This document shows, piece after piece, positions 36,298 through 46,570 of a stretch of 64,000 nt of DNA (positions are counted from its first letter, which is position 1; each line of letters begins with the position of its first letter). The position numbers and the translations under genes were made by a program. The notes under the pieces were generated by a model. That model did not search any database. It had not been told where the DNA came from and saw only the letters and a program-made list of their open reading frames with translations. The DNA lies in NCBI RefSeq assembly GCF_964656455.1, contig NC_135717.1, forward strand, positions 139,824,308 through 139,888,307, read 5' to 3'. The DNA is from Halichoerus grypus (Eukaryota > Chordata > Mammalia > Carnivora > Phocidae).

Positions 36298-36890
36298 CAT
36301 CTCTTGAAAGGATCATATGGTTCTTAGCCTTTCTTTTGTTAATGTGTTATATCACGTTGATTGATTTGCGAATATTGAACCACACTTGCAGCCTAGGAAT
36401 GAATCCCACTTGATCTTGGTGAATGATTCTTTTGATGTACTGTTGGATTGGATTTGCTAGTATTTTATTGAGAAGTTTTGCATCCATGTGCATCAGGGAT
36501 ATTGGCCTGTAGTTCTCTTTTTTACTGGACTCTCTGCCTGGTTTTGGTATCAAGGTAATGCTGGCCTCAGAATGAATTTGTAGGTTTTCCTTCCATTTCA
36601 ATTTTTTTGGAATAGTTTGAGAAGAATAGGTATTAACTCTTCCTTAAATGTTTGGTAGAATTCGTCTGTGAAGCATCTGGTTTTGGACTTTTGTTTGTTG
36701 GGAGTTTTATGATTACTGATTCAATTTCTTTGCTGGTTTTTGGTCTGTTCAAGTTTTCTATTTCTTCCTGTTACAGTTTTGGTAGTTTATACACTTCTAG
36801 GAATTTATCCATTTCTTCCAGGTTGTCCAATTTGTTGGCATATAGTTTTCCATAATATTCTCTTATAATTGTATTTCTGTGCTGTTGATG
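36298..36890 (-). mobile_element. Internal L1 ORF2 fragment, minus strand, no 3' end
   Basis: The minus strand encodes the N-terminal reverse-transcriptase region, with the recognisable runs [20 protein letters not shown] and DQVGFIP (open frame 36347-36601). It has no 3' UTR and no A tail. A 13-bp duplication with one mismatch, cat(g/a)tacagtcag, flanks it at 36285-36297 and 36891-36903. Confidence 0.8.
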
Positions 36891-36989
36891 CATATACAGT
36901 CAGTTTAAGGCTTCCAGGACCCTACTGCTCCTTCTGAAGGTGATGTTGAGGAGGAGGATCCTATTACCCAGATACTGGAAAGGTATTTT

Positions 36990-37170
36990 AGATGCCTGTT
37001 TTGTTTACTATTCACAGAATCCCTGTAAAGTAAATATTATTCTCTCTTTCTAACAAATGACTCAGATAAGTTATTTAGTATGTTCAAAATCACTCAACTA
37101 CTTAGTGATGGGTCAGAGATATGGGCTCGTTTGACTTCAAAGTTCATGTTCTTCCCTCTATGATAATACC
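36990..37170 (-). repeat. MIR SINE, minus strand
   Basis: Inverted MIR: 'aatattattctctctttc', 'gactcagataagttatttag', 'aatcactcaactacttagtg', 'tgacttcaaagttcatgttc'. Confidence 0.55.
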
Positions 37171-37199
37171 TTATAGCTTAGCTGGATGAATCTACTTGG

Positions 37200-37560
37200 A
37201 GTTCCCCAGACACTTCTCAAGGTTTATATACTCTTATGCTTTAATGCAGTTTGCTCTGAGGTACTCTCTCCCCTTGATCACTTGAACATCATTATTCATC
37301 CATCAAACAACTAACACACTCCTTTTTCCCTGACGCCCTCCCCACTAACCTTCCTGCCTAGAGGCATTTAGATAATAAACTCCCTCTACAGCCTTCAGTG
37401 AATCCTGGATATAACTCTATTACCACATCTTAAATTATCACATTAATGATTAAGGTTTGTGTATCTGACCCGATTTTCGGACTAAAATTTCACTTAGGGC
37501 AAGTATCATGAATTGTTCTTTATGCATTTTATACACATGATTTTAAGTAATTCTAACACA
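37200..37560 (+). repeat. Possible L2/CR1-type 3' fragment
   Basis: Weak ordered matches: 'cttttttccctgacgccctc', 'actaaaatttcacttagggc', 'tatcatgaattgttctttat'. Orientation and family are tentative. Confidence 0.4.
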
Positions 37561-38846
37561 TTATAATTAAAGGATAGGAAACATACTTTAGAAACAATTA
37601 TATTTTGTATGTTTTGTGCATTGCACCACCTGCTGTTGAGAGATAATTTATCTCTATTTAGCCATGAAAACCCCTATTTCTTTTTTTTAAAATCAACTCA
37701 CCTGGCATCTCTGAATTGGATTCTTTGAGGCTCCATTTTTCTGCTGTTCTAAGCTAACCAGGTATTTTCCTTATGTTGTTCTGTGTAGCTACTTTTTGCT
37801 TATGTGGCTAATTAAGGGCTGAGGTTTGTCGGTCTTCCTGTGGTGCTAAGGCTCACTGGGAAAAAAGCGAGGGAGTCATTTCAGTTAACACAGAAATTTC
37901 TGTAAAAACTGGGAGAATAAGTAACCATTACTGGAGGCAGCATGTTGTTCATGTGAATGATATCTTTTAGATGGCCAAAAAAGACATGTTGAATATCTCT
38001 GCTCAGTTATACTCTGTTGTCTGCTGCTTGGCTGAAAGGATAATGATTTTAGAAGGCACATCCTCGTTCTGTTTTTTCTGACCTTCTCAGCTTCTCTTGG
38101 TCTAGCTTACCCTAAATTGTATATATCCATTGTCTATTTTTTTTTTTTTTTTTTGTCAAAAGGAATCTTTAAGTTCCTAATATCTAGGCAAAAGAGATTA
38201 ACACATTCTACTGCCCCTGTGATGTGGAACGCGAAGAATAGTGTTAGGAGGAAGACCACCCCCTATGAATAGTAAACTTAGATTGTAATCTCTTTTTTTG
38301 TACCTCAAGTTTAAAAACTCACTCTATAGCTGCTGAAAAAAGGATAACATATTTAATGCAGAAAAAGAAATTTGCATACTAATTCCTACTATATAAAAGG
38401 AAAAAAAACCTAGAGTTTTAATCTTAGCATCTTTTAAAACTATTTGAGGATTACATAGACATATTTGTAGTTTTGGATATGATGGATACATTCAAGAAAT
38501 AATCTATAATAGTGTAGGAGTACTTACTATAAGTACTTACTATAAATACCTGACATCATGGCAGGTATTTTAATTGCTAAAATAAATATGTTAATTTCTT
38601 CCCTCAACAATCTGGATTATAGCTGATGATACAGACATATACATAGATAATTATAACACAAATGTAGAGACAATTGAAGTACACTATCTTATTATAATGC
38701 AGATCCATACTTCCAGAATAATTAAAAAAACAAACAACTAATCCTATTACAATCCAGCTTGAAACCCTTGAATGTTTTTCTAGTGTCTAATGGAAAAAAG
38801 TCATCATTATGAGGTCTTCTGTGATATATTCCCTGAATACTTTTCT
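37561..38846. other. Unassigned AT-rich DNA
   Basis: No repeat family or gene. An 18-base poly-T run lies around 38137-38154. Confidence 0.4.
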
Positions 38847-39106
38847 AAACTTATTCTTTAAGTTTTTATTTAAATCCAGTTAATTAACATATAGTGTAAT
38901 ATTCGTTTCAGATGTACAATATAGTGATTCAACACTTCCATGCAACATCACAACAAGTGCACTCCTTAATCCCCGACACCTATTTCACCCATCCTCCCAC
39001 CCCCTTCCCTTCTGGTAACCATCAGTTTGTTCTCTATGGTTAAGAGTCTTTTTCTTGGTTTGCCTCTTCCTCTCTCTTTTTCCCCTTTGCTCATTTGTTT
39101 CATTTA

Positions 39107-40153
39107 TTAAATTCCACATGTGAGTGACATCATATGGTATTTGCTTTTTCTGACTGACTTATTTCGCTTAGCATCATACTCTCTAGCTCCCATCCATGTT
39201 GTTGTAAATGGCAAGATTTCATTCTTTTTTATGGTTGAATAATATTCCATTGTATAAATATACCATGTCTTCCTTATCCATTCATCAGTTGATAGATACT
39301 TGGGCTGCTTCCATATCTTGGCCATTGTAAGTAATGCTACAATAAACACAGGGGGGCACATATCCCTTTGAATTAGTATTTTTGTATTCTTTGGGTAAAT
39401 ACCTAGTAGTGCCATTGCTGGATAGTAGGGTAGTTCTATTTTTAACTTTCTGAGGAAACTCCATACTGTTTTTCACAGTGGCTCTGCCAGTTTGCATTCT
39501 TACCAATAGTACAAGAGGGTTCCCCTATCTCCCACATCCTCGCCAACACCTGTTGTTTCTTGTGTTGTTGATTTTAGTCATTCTGACAGGTGTGAGGTGA
39601 TAGCTCATTGTAGTTTTGATTTGCATTTCCCTGATAATCAGTGATTTTTAGTGTTTTTTCATGTGTCTGTTGGCCATCTGTATGTCTTCTTGGGAAAAAT
39701 GTCTATATCTTCTGCCCAGTTTTTAATTGGAACATTTGGTTTTTGGGTGTTGACTTGTATAAGTTCTTTACATATTTTGGATACTAGCCCTTTATCTGAT
39801 ATGTCATTTGCAAATATCTTCTCCCATTCCATAGGTTGTCTTTTAGTTTTGTTGATTGTTTCCTTTGCTGTGTAGAAGCTTTTTATTTTGATGTAGTCCC
39901 AATAGTTTATTTTTGCTTTTGTTTCCCTTGCCTCAGGAGGCCTATCTAGAAAAAAGTTATGGCCAATGTCAGAGAAATTACTGCCTGTGTTGTCTTTAAG
40001 GACTTTTATGGTTTCAGGCCTCATATTTAGGTCTTTAATCCATTTTGAGTTTATTTCTGTGTATAGGGAAAACAATGATCCAATTTCATTCTTTTGCATG
40101 TTGCTGTCCAGTTTTCCAAACACCATTTGTTGAAGAGACTGTCCTTTTCCCAT
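39107..40153 (-). pseudogene. L1 ORF2 C-terminal half, decayed
   Basis: On the minus strand the open pieces 39659-40153, 39285-39506 and 39107-39415 together cover the L1 ORF2 C-terminal region, with frame changes between them. Recognisable runs are WDYIKIKSFYTAKETINKT, PMEWEKIFAN, LGIYPKNTKI and YTMEYYSTIKKNEI. The final piece ends at the expected ORF2 stop near 39107, with the 3' UTR beyond. The frame shifts show it cannot make a full protein. Confidence 0.88.
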
Positions 40154-41287
40154 TTGATATTCTTTCCTGCTTTGTCAAAGATTAATTAACCATATACTTG
40201 TGGCTTTATTTCTGAGTTTTCTATTCTGTTCTATTGATCTATGTGTCTATCTTTGTGCCAGTACCATACTGTTTTGATTACCACAGCATTGTAATACAAC
40301 TTGAAGTCTGGAATTTTAATGCCTCCAGCTTTTCTTTTCTTTTTTATGATTGCTTTGGCTATTCGAGGTCTTTTGTGGTTCCATAAAAATTTTGGGTTTG
40401 TTTGTTCTAGCTCTGTGAAAAATGCTGTTGGTATTTTGGTAGGGATTGCATTAAATGTATGGACTGCTTTGGGTAGTATTGAGATTTTAACAGTATTTGT
40501 TCTTCCAATCCATGAGCATGGAATGCCTTTCTGTTTCTTTATGTCATCTTCAATTTTTTCATCAGTGTTTTATACTTTTTGGAGTACAGGTCCTTCACCT
40601 TTTTGGTTAAGTTTATTCCTATGTTTTGGGTACAATTGTAAATGAGATTGATTCCTTAATTTTTCTTTCTGCTGCTTCATTATTGGTGCATAGAAATGCA
40701 ACAGATTTCTGTACATTGATTTTGTATCCTGCGACATTACTGAATTCGTTTATCAGTTCTAGCAGTTTTTTGGTGGAGTATTTCAGATTTTCTATATATG
40801 GTATCTTGCCATCTGCAAACAGTGAAAGTTTTACTTTTTCCTTGCTGATTTGGATGCCTTTTATTTCTTTTTGTTGTCTGATTGCTGTGACCAGGACTTC
40901 CAGTGCTATGTTGAATAAAAATGATGAGAGTGCACTGTCTTGTTCCTGACCTTAGGGGAAAAGCTCTCAGTTTTTACTTTTTTATTTACTTTTTTACCCC
41001 CTTTAACCCATTTTACCCATTTAGGATGATGTTAGCTGTGGGTTTTTTCATATATGGCCTTTATTATGTTGAGGTATATTCCCTCTAAACCTACTTTGTT
41101 GAAGGTTTTTATTGTAAATGGATGTTGTCCTTTGTCAAATGCATTTTCTGCATCTATTGAAATGATTATATGGTTCTTATCCTTTCTCTTATTACTGTGC
41201 TATATCACAATGATTGATTTGTGAATATTGAACTACCCTCGCAGCCCAGGAATGAATCCCACTTGATTGTGGTGAATGATTTTTTTT

Positions 41288-41476
41288 TTAAAGATTTATT
41301 TATTTATTTGACAGAGAGAGACAGAGCACAAGCAGGGGGAGTGGCACGCAGAGGGAGGGGGAGAAGCAGGCTCCCCTCTGAGCAGGGAGCCTGATGCAGG
41401 ACTTGATCCCCGAACCCTGAGATCATGACCTGAGCTGAAGGCAGCCGCTTAACACACTGAGCCACACAGGTGCCCC
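41288..41476 (-). mobile_element. CAN-SINE nested in L1 ORF2
   Basis: Poly-T/atttatttatttgacagag tail, 'ctgagcagggagcctgatg', head gagccacacaggtgcccc. The duplication gtgaatgattttttt flanks it (from 41272 and from 41478). Confidence 0.94.
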
Positions 41477-41896
41477 AGTGAATGATTTTTTTAATGTGTT
41501 GTTGTACTCAATTTGCTACTATTTTGTTGAGGATTTTTGCATCTATGTTCTTCAGAGATACTGGCCTATAGTTCTCTTTTTTTTGTGGAGGTTTATCTGG
41601 TTTTGGTATCAGAGTAATGCTGACCTCATAGAATGAATTTGCAAGTTTTCCTTCCATTTCTATTTTTTGGAACATTTTGAGAAAATAGGTACCAACTCTT
41701 CTTTAAGTGTGTTGTATTTGCCTATGAAGCCATCTGGTTTTGTTTGTTGGGAGTTTTTTGATTACTGATTCCATTTCTTTGCTGATTTATTGGTCTATTC
41801 AAATTATTTCTTTTTGTTTCAGTTTTGGTAATTTATATGTTTCTAGGAATTCATCCATTTTTTGTAGGTTGTCCAATTTGTTGGCATATAGTTTTT

Positions 41897-42000
41897 TTTT
41901 TTTTTGATTCATCTTTGCTTTATTTTTTTGTATTATGTTATGTTAATCACCATACATTACATCATTACTTTTTGATGTAGTGTCCCATGATTCGTTGTTT
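41897..42000 (-). mobile_element. 104-bp L1 3'-end insertion nested in L1
   Basis: Poly-T followed by the inverted L1 end 'tgttaatcaccatacattac' and 'tttgatgtagtgtcccatga'. A 13-bp duplication gcatatagttttt (41884-41896, 42001-42013) restores the host L1 sequence exactly. Confidence 0.88.
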
Positions 42001-42247
42001 GCATATAGTTTTTCATAATATTCTTTTATAATTGTTTGTATTTCTGTGGTGTTCATTGTTATTTCTCCACCCTCATTTGTGATTTTATTTATTTGGGTCC
42101 TTTCTGTTTTCTTTTTAATAAGTCTGGCTAATGGTTTACCAATTTTATTAATTTTTTCAAAGAACCAGTTCCTGGTTTCATTGATCTGTTCTATGTTTTT
42201 TGTTTTGTTGTGGTTTTAGTCTGTATATCATTTATTTCTTCTCTAAT

Positions 42248-42428
42248 CTTTTTTTTTATACATACAATGGAATATTTTTTTATTATTATGCTATGTTAAT
42301 CACCATACATTACATCATTAGTTTTTGATGTAGTGTTCCATGATTCATTGTTTGCGTATAACACCCAGTGCTCCATGCAGAACGTGCTCTCTTTAATACC
42401 CATCGCCAGGCTAACCCGTCCCCCGTAT
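42248..42428 (-). mobile_element. About 180-bp L1 3'-end insertion nested in L1
   Basis: Inverted L1 3' UTR 'tatgttaatcaccatacatt', 'taacacccagtgctccatgc', 'acccatcgccaggctaaccc'. On its 3' side there are two A-rich runs separated by about 20 bp that do not belong to the L1 end. Host L1 resumes with 'attatttccttccttctgc'. Confidence 0.85.
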
Positions 42429-43383
42429 TATTTCCTTCCTTCTGCTGGCTTTAGGTTTTGCTTTTTGTTCTTTTTCTAGCTCCTTTAGGTGTAAAGTTGG
42501 TTGTTTATTTGAGATTTTCTTTCTTCTTGAGGTAGGCCTGTATTGCTGTATACTTCCCTCTTAGAACCACTTTTGCTGCATCCCAAAAGTTTTGGTCCAC
42601 TGTGTTTTCTTTTTCATTTGCTTCCATGTTTTTTTGTTTTTTTTTTATTTCTTGGTTGACCCATTCATTGTTTAGTAGCATGTTATTTAATCTTCATGTA
42701 TTGGTGGTCTTTCCTGATTTTTTCTTGTGGTTGACTTCTAGTTTCATACAGCATTGTGGTCAGAGAAGGTGCATGGTATAGATTTCCATCTTCTTGAATT
42801 TGTTAAGGACTATTCTGAGGCCCAATATGTGATCTGTTCTGGAGAAAGTTCCATGTACACTTGAAAAGAATGTGTACTCTGCTGTTTTAGCAGAATATAT
42901 ATATTAAATCTGAATATATCTGTTAAATCTGTCTGATCCAGTGTGTCATTCAAAGCCTTGTTGATTTTCTATTTAGATGATTTGTCCATTGCTGTAACTG
43001 GGGTTTTAAAGTCCCCTACTATTATTGTATTATTATCGATTAATTCCTTTATGTTTGTTATTAATTATTTTATATATTTGGGTGCTCACATGTAGGGCAT
43101 ATAAATATTTAGAATTGTTACATCTTCTTGTTGGATTGTCTCCTTTATGATTATATAATGCTCTTTTTTGTCTCTTGTTACAGTCTTGGTTTTAAAGTGT
43201 AGTTTGTCCAATATAAGTATCGCTACTCTGGTTTTCTTTTGACAACCACTTGCATGATAAATGTTTCTCTACTACCTCACTTTCAATCTACAGGTGCCTT
43301 GCAATCTAAAATGAGTCTCTTGTAGGCAGCATATAGATGGATTGTGTTTTTTTTTTTTTATCCATTCTGACACCCTGTCTTTT

Positions 43384-43582
43384 TTTTTTTTTTTAAGATT
43401 TTATTTATTTATTTGACAGAGAGAGACACAGCAAGAGAGGGAACACAAGCAGGGAGAGTGGGAGAGAGAGAAGCAAGCTTCCTGCGGAGCAGGGAGCCCG
43501 ATGTGGGGCTCGATCCCAGGACCCTGGGATCATGACCTGAGCCAAAGGCAGACGCTTAACGACTGAACCACCCAGGCACCCC
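43384..43582 (-). mobile_element. CAN-SINE nested in L1
   Basis: Near-consensus copy with a perfect 17-bp duplication ctgacaccctgtctttt (43367-43383, 43583-43599). The head ends gaaccacccaggcacccc, with one change in the A-box region. Confidence 0.96.
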
Positions 43583-44283
43583 CTGACACCCTGTCTTTTG
43601 ATTAGAGCATTTAGTCCATTTACATTCCAAATAATTATTAATAGTTATGTATTTATTGCCATTTTATTACTTGTTTTATGGTTGTTTTTGGAGACTGTCT
43701 CTGATCTTTTCTTATCTTTCTTTCATGGTTTGCTTGTTTTCTTTAATGATATATTTGGATTTCTTTCTCTTTATTTTTTGCACATTTATCAGTAGGTTTT
43801 GATTTGTAGTTACCATTAGATTTATATGTAATATCTTATGCATATAGCAGTCTATATTAAGTTGATTTACATTTGAACCCATTCTTTACTCCTCTCCTTC
43901 CCACATTTTAGGTATATGTTGTCGTATTTTACATCCTCTTATTTTGTGATTTCCTTTACTTATTTTTTATAGAAATATTAATTTTTACTGCTTTTGTGTT
44001 TCCTCCCTTCATACTGTCACTTTTGGTCTTTCTTTTCCACTCACAAAGTCCCCTTTAGTTTTTCTTGTAGGGCTGGTTTAGTGGTCATGAGCTGCTTTAA
44101 TTTTTGTTTGTGAAACTCTTTATTTCTCCTATTTTGAATGATAGTCTGGCTGGATAGAATATTCTTGGCTGCAGATTTTTCCCACTCAACACTATATATC
44201 ATGCCAGTACTTCTGGCTTGGAGAGTTTCTGCTGAAAAATTTGCTGATAGCCTTATGGGCTTTCCCTTGTAAGTAACTGTTGT

Positions 44284-44325
44284 CGTCTTCTTCTTCTTCT
44301 GCTGCTGCTGCTGCTGCTTTTTAAA
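44284..44325 (+). repeat. (CTT)n(CTG)n triplet microsatellite
   Basis: Four to five CTT units followed by six CTG units at the tail end of the adjacent minus-strand SINE. It appears to have grown from the SINE tail and duplication boundary. It is not coding. Confidence 0.9.
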
Positions 44326-44505
44326 GATTTTATTTATTTATTTTTAGAGAGAGAGAGAGACAAAGACAGAGCATGAGCAGGGTGGAAGAGGGAGAGGGAG
44401 GAAGAAGCAGACTCCCCACTGAGCAGGGAGCTCAATCCCAGGACCCTGAGATTATGACCTGAGCCAAAGTCAGATGCTTAACCAACTGAGCCACCCAGGC
44501 ACCCC
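44326..44505 (-). mobile_element. CAN-SINE nested in L1 ORF1 region
   Basis: Tail aaagattttatttatttatt, 'gagcagggagctcaatccca', head gagccacccaggcacccc. The right duplication ggaactgtcttctttt is intact in form; the left one (gtaactgttgtcgtcttc) is distorted by the triplet expansion. Confidence 0.93.
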
Positions 44506-44862
44506 AGGAACTGTCTTCTTTTGTCTTGCTGCTTTTAAGATTGTTTCCTTATCACTATAATTTGCTAGTTTAATTGTAACCTGTGTTGGTGTGGATCTGT
44601 CTGCTGATTTTCCTGGGGGTTCTCTGTATGTCCTGGGTCTGGATATCTATTTCCTTCCCCAGATTAAGGAAGTTTTCAGCTATTATTTCTTCAAATAAGT
44701 TTTCTGTCCCCTTTTCTCTCTCTCTTCATATTCTGGGACTCCTATAACATGAATGTTACTACATTTAATGGAGTCACTGAGTTCCCTGAGTCTATTCTCA
44801 CTTTGCATAATTCTTCTTTCTCTCTTTTCTTCAGCTTCATTGTTTTCCATTACTTTATCTTC

Positions 44863-45100
44863 ATCTTCTTCTCCTTCTTCTCCTTCTTCTTCTCTTCCCC
44901 CCTCCCCCTCCTTCTCCTCCTCCTTCTTCTTCTTGAGAGAGAGGTGGGGGAGGGACAGGGAGAGAGAGTGAGAGAATCTTAAGCAGGCTCCACACTCAGT
45001 GGGGAGCCTGACATGGGGCTTGATTTCACGACCCCAAGATCATGGCCTGGGCCAAAATCAAGAGTCAGATACTTAACCGACTGAGCCACCCAGGTGCCCC
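44863..45100 (-). mobile_element. CAN-SINE with long pyrimidine tail, nested in L1
   Basis: Body from about 44935 (gagagagaggtgggggag) to head gagccacccaggtgcccc. The tail (44863-44935) is a CTT/CTCC tract of about 75 bp in place of the usual aataaa tail. A perfect 17-bp duplication tccattactttatcttc (44846-44862, 45101-45117) shows that the tract belongs to the insertion. The two ~75-codon plus frames here are low-complexity artefacts. Confidence 0.93.
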
Positions 45101-45299
45101 TCCATTACTTTATCTTCTAGATCATCAGTTCATTCCTCTGCTTCTTCCAGCCTGCTGTTCATTCCATCAAGGGTATTTCTAATCTTGTTTATTGTACTCT
45201 TCATCTCTGATTGATTCTTTTTTAACTCTTCTGTCTCTTTGGTAAGGGTCTCACTGATGTCTTCCATTCTTTTCTCAAGTCCAGTGAGTATCCTTATTA

Positions 45300-46485
45300 T
45301 CATTGCTTTAAATTCTCCATCTTATGTCTGTTTCACTTAGACTTTGGCCGAGGACAAATTCCTCTGTCTTCTCATTTTGTCTAAGTTTCTGCCTGCTTCT
45401 GTCTGTTAGAAAAGCCAGTGATGTCTCCTGCTCCTGAAAGTAAATGATGAAGAGGTCATATGGGGCCCATGGCCTGGCACTTCAGGGAGTGCGTGCCACA
45501 TGTGCTCTGCTGTTGCGTCCTAGCTGCTGTACCTTCAGGCCAATCATCTGCAGAGGCTCTCCTTGACTGCTGTGGGCAGTGTTTGTTCCCTATCCTGAAT
45601 GTGGTGAATTTTAACTAGGTGTGCTCTGGTATCCTTGTGAAATGACTTGTCACCACCGCCACCAGAACCAAGGCTCCACAAAACTCCTGAGTCAGGAAAC
45701 ACAGTGTGAGCAGAGGTTTGAGCAGGTCTTCTGGGGGAGTGGCCCACCACACTGGGACTGAAGTAAGTGTGACTGAAAAGGGCAGTTCCAAGGAGTGCAG
45801 GAGGGTGGGACTTAATGTAAGCAAGTTAGGCAGCCTGTGTCAGCACTGCACTGCTTCCTGAAGGTGATTCTGTTTATGCTGAGGGGCTGAGAAGGGAAAT
45901 GGCACCAACCAGCTCCTTTGTTCCCGGAGAGGTGTCTGTATGAATGCTGCCTCTTAGGGACATCCTCCGAGAAGAGCAAATAATCTCCCCAGTATGTGCC
46001 CAAGGTGCTCTTCAGATCATTGTTTCCACGCTGCATGTCCCTGGATTGTTTGCCTGACTTTTCTCCAAGAGTAGCCTGATGCCTCTGGCCTCTCCCAGAG
46101 TCCAGCCCACTGACACTTAAAACTACAGGCTTTAAGCCCTGATGGTTGCAAGAACTTAAAAAATTCAGCCCCTTTCACTTTCCAAGCCAACGGCTATGGG
46201 GAAATGTTCTTGTGCATTTCCTTGTGTGCTCCCCCCCCTTACCCTTCTCCATGACCACAGCTCTCTCCCCTCCACAGCAGCCAGGATCTGTTTCTCCCGT
46301 AAACCATGTCTCTGCACTTTGTACCTTCTTCAGTATGGCCCCTTCTCTACCTTTAGTTGTGGAGTTTGTTTTGCCAGTCTTTGGGTTAATTTCTGGGATA
46401 TTTAGGATGATTTGAGAATTATCTAATTGTATTCATGGAATGAGGCAAGCCTAGGGTCCTCCTATTCTGCTGCCATCTTCCCCTT
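45300..46485 (-). promoter_or_regulatory. L1 5' UTR with presumed internal promoter, relic
   Basis: GC-richer 1.2 kb between the ORF1 region and the L1 5' end at 46485, where the leader reads as the inverse of 'tgctgccatcttcccc'. In L1 this region carries the internal promoter and sometimes an antisense promoter. Activity here is unknown and the element is old. Frames of 68-89 codons on both strands in this part have no known product. Confidence 0.6.
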
Positions 46486-46570
46486 CCCAAATTTATTTTT
46501 AAAGAACCATTTTAATACTCCATTCTTCAGCCATACTGAGATATTATGCTTGCAATAATCTTCTCTTCCT

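Larger units (their letters stand above)
40154..43700 (-). pseudogene. L1 ORF2 reverse-transcriptase and endonuclease region, decayed
   Basis: Continues ORF2 towards its start through four insertions. The catalytic loop at 40808-40819 reads FADG on the minus strand where the family has xADD, so one catalytic aspartate codon (gac) has become gly (ggc). The upstream reverse-transcriptase part (41.1-42.1 kb) closely resembles the separate fragment at 36.3-36.9 kb. The endonuclease portion is roughly 42.4-43.7 kb; its exact start codon is not identifiable. Confidence 0.75.
38863..46485 (-). mobile_element. Nearly full-length L1, minus strand, with six nested insertions
   Basis: The 5' end (46485 side) starts with a GGGGAAGATGGCAGCAG-type L1 leader. 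It is followed by a GC-richer 5' UTR (about 45.3-46.5 kb), the ORF1 region (about 43.7-45.3 kb), ORF2 (about 39.1-43.7 kb) and the 3' UTR (38863-39106). After subtracting insertions the element is about 6.4-6.5 kb, close to complete. Worn duplications aaacttattctttaag and aaatttatttttaaag (13 of 16 match) lie at 38847-38862 and 46489-46504. It hosts CAN-SINEs at 41288, 43384, 44322 and 44863, and L1 3' ends at 41897 and 42248. Its frames are broken and its reverse-transcriptase active site is mutated, so it is dead. Confidence 0.88.

Noticed and set aside
39659..40153. 164-codon minus-strand frame as a host gene
   Set aside because: The translation is the C-terminal part of L1 ORF2 and continues, with frame changes, into neighbouring L1 sequence.
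44749..44982. Two overlapping Ser/Phe/Leu-rich open frames
   Set aside because: They come from the CTT/CTCC pyrimidine tail of a SINE and adjoining L1 sequence; the composition is pure low complexity.
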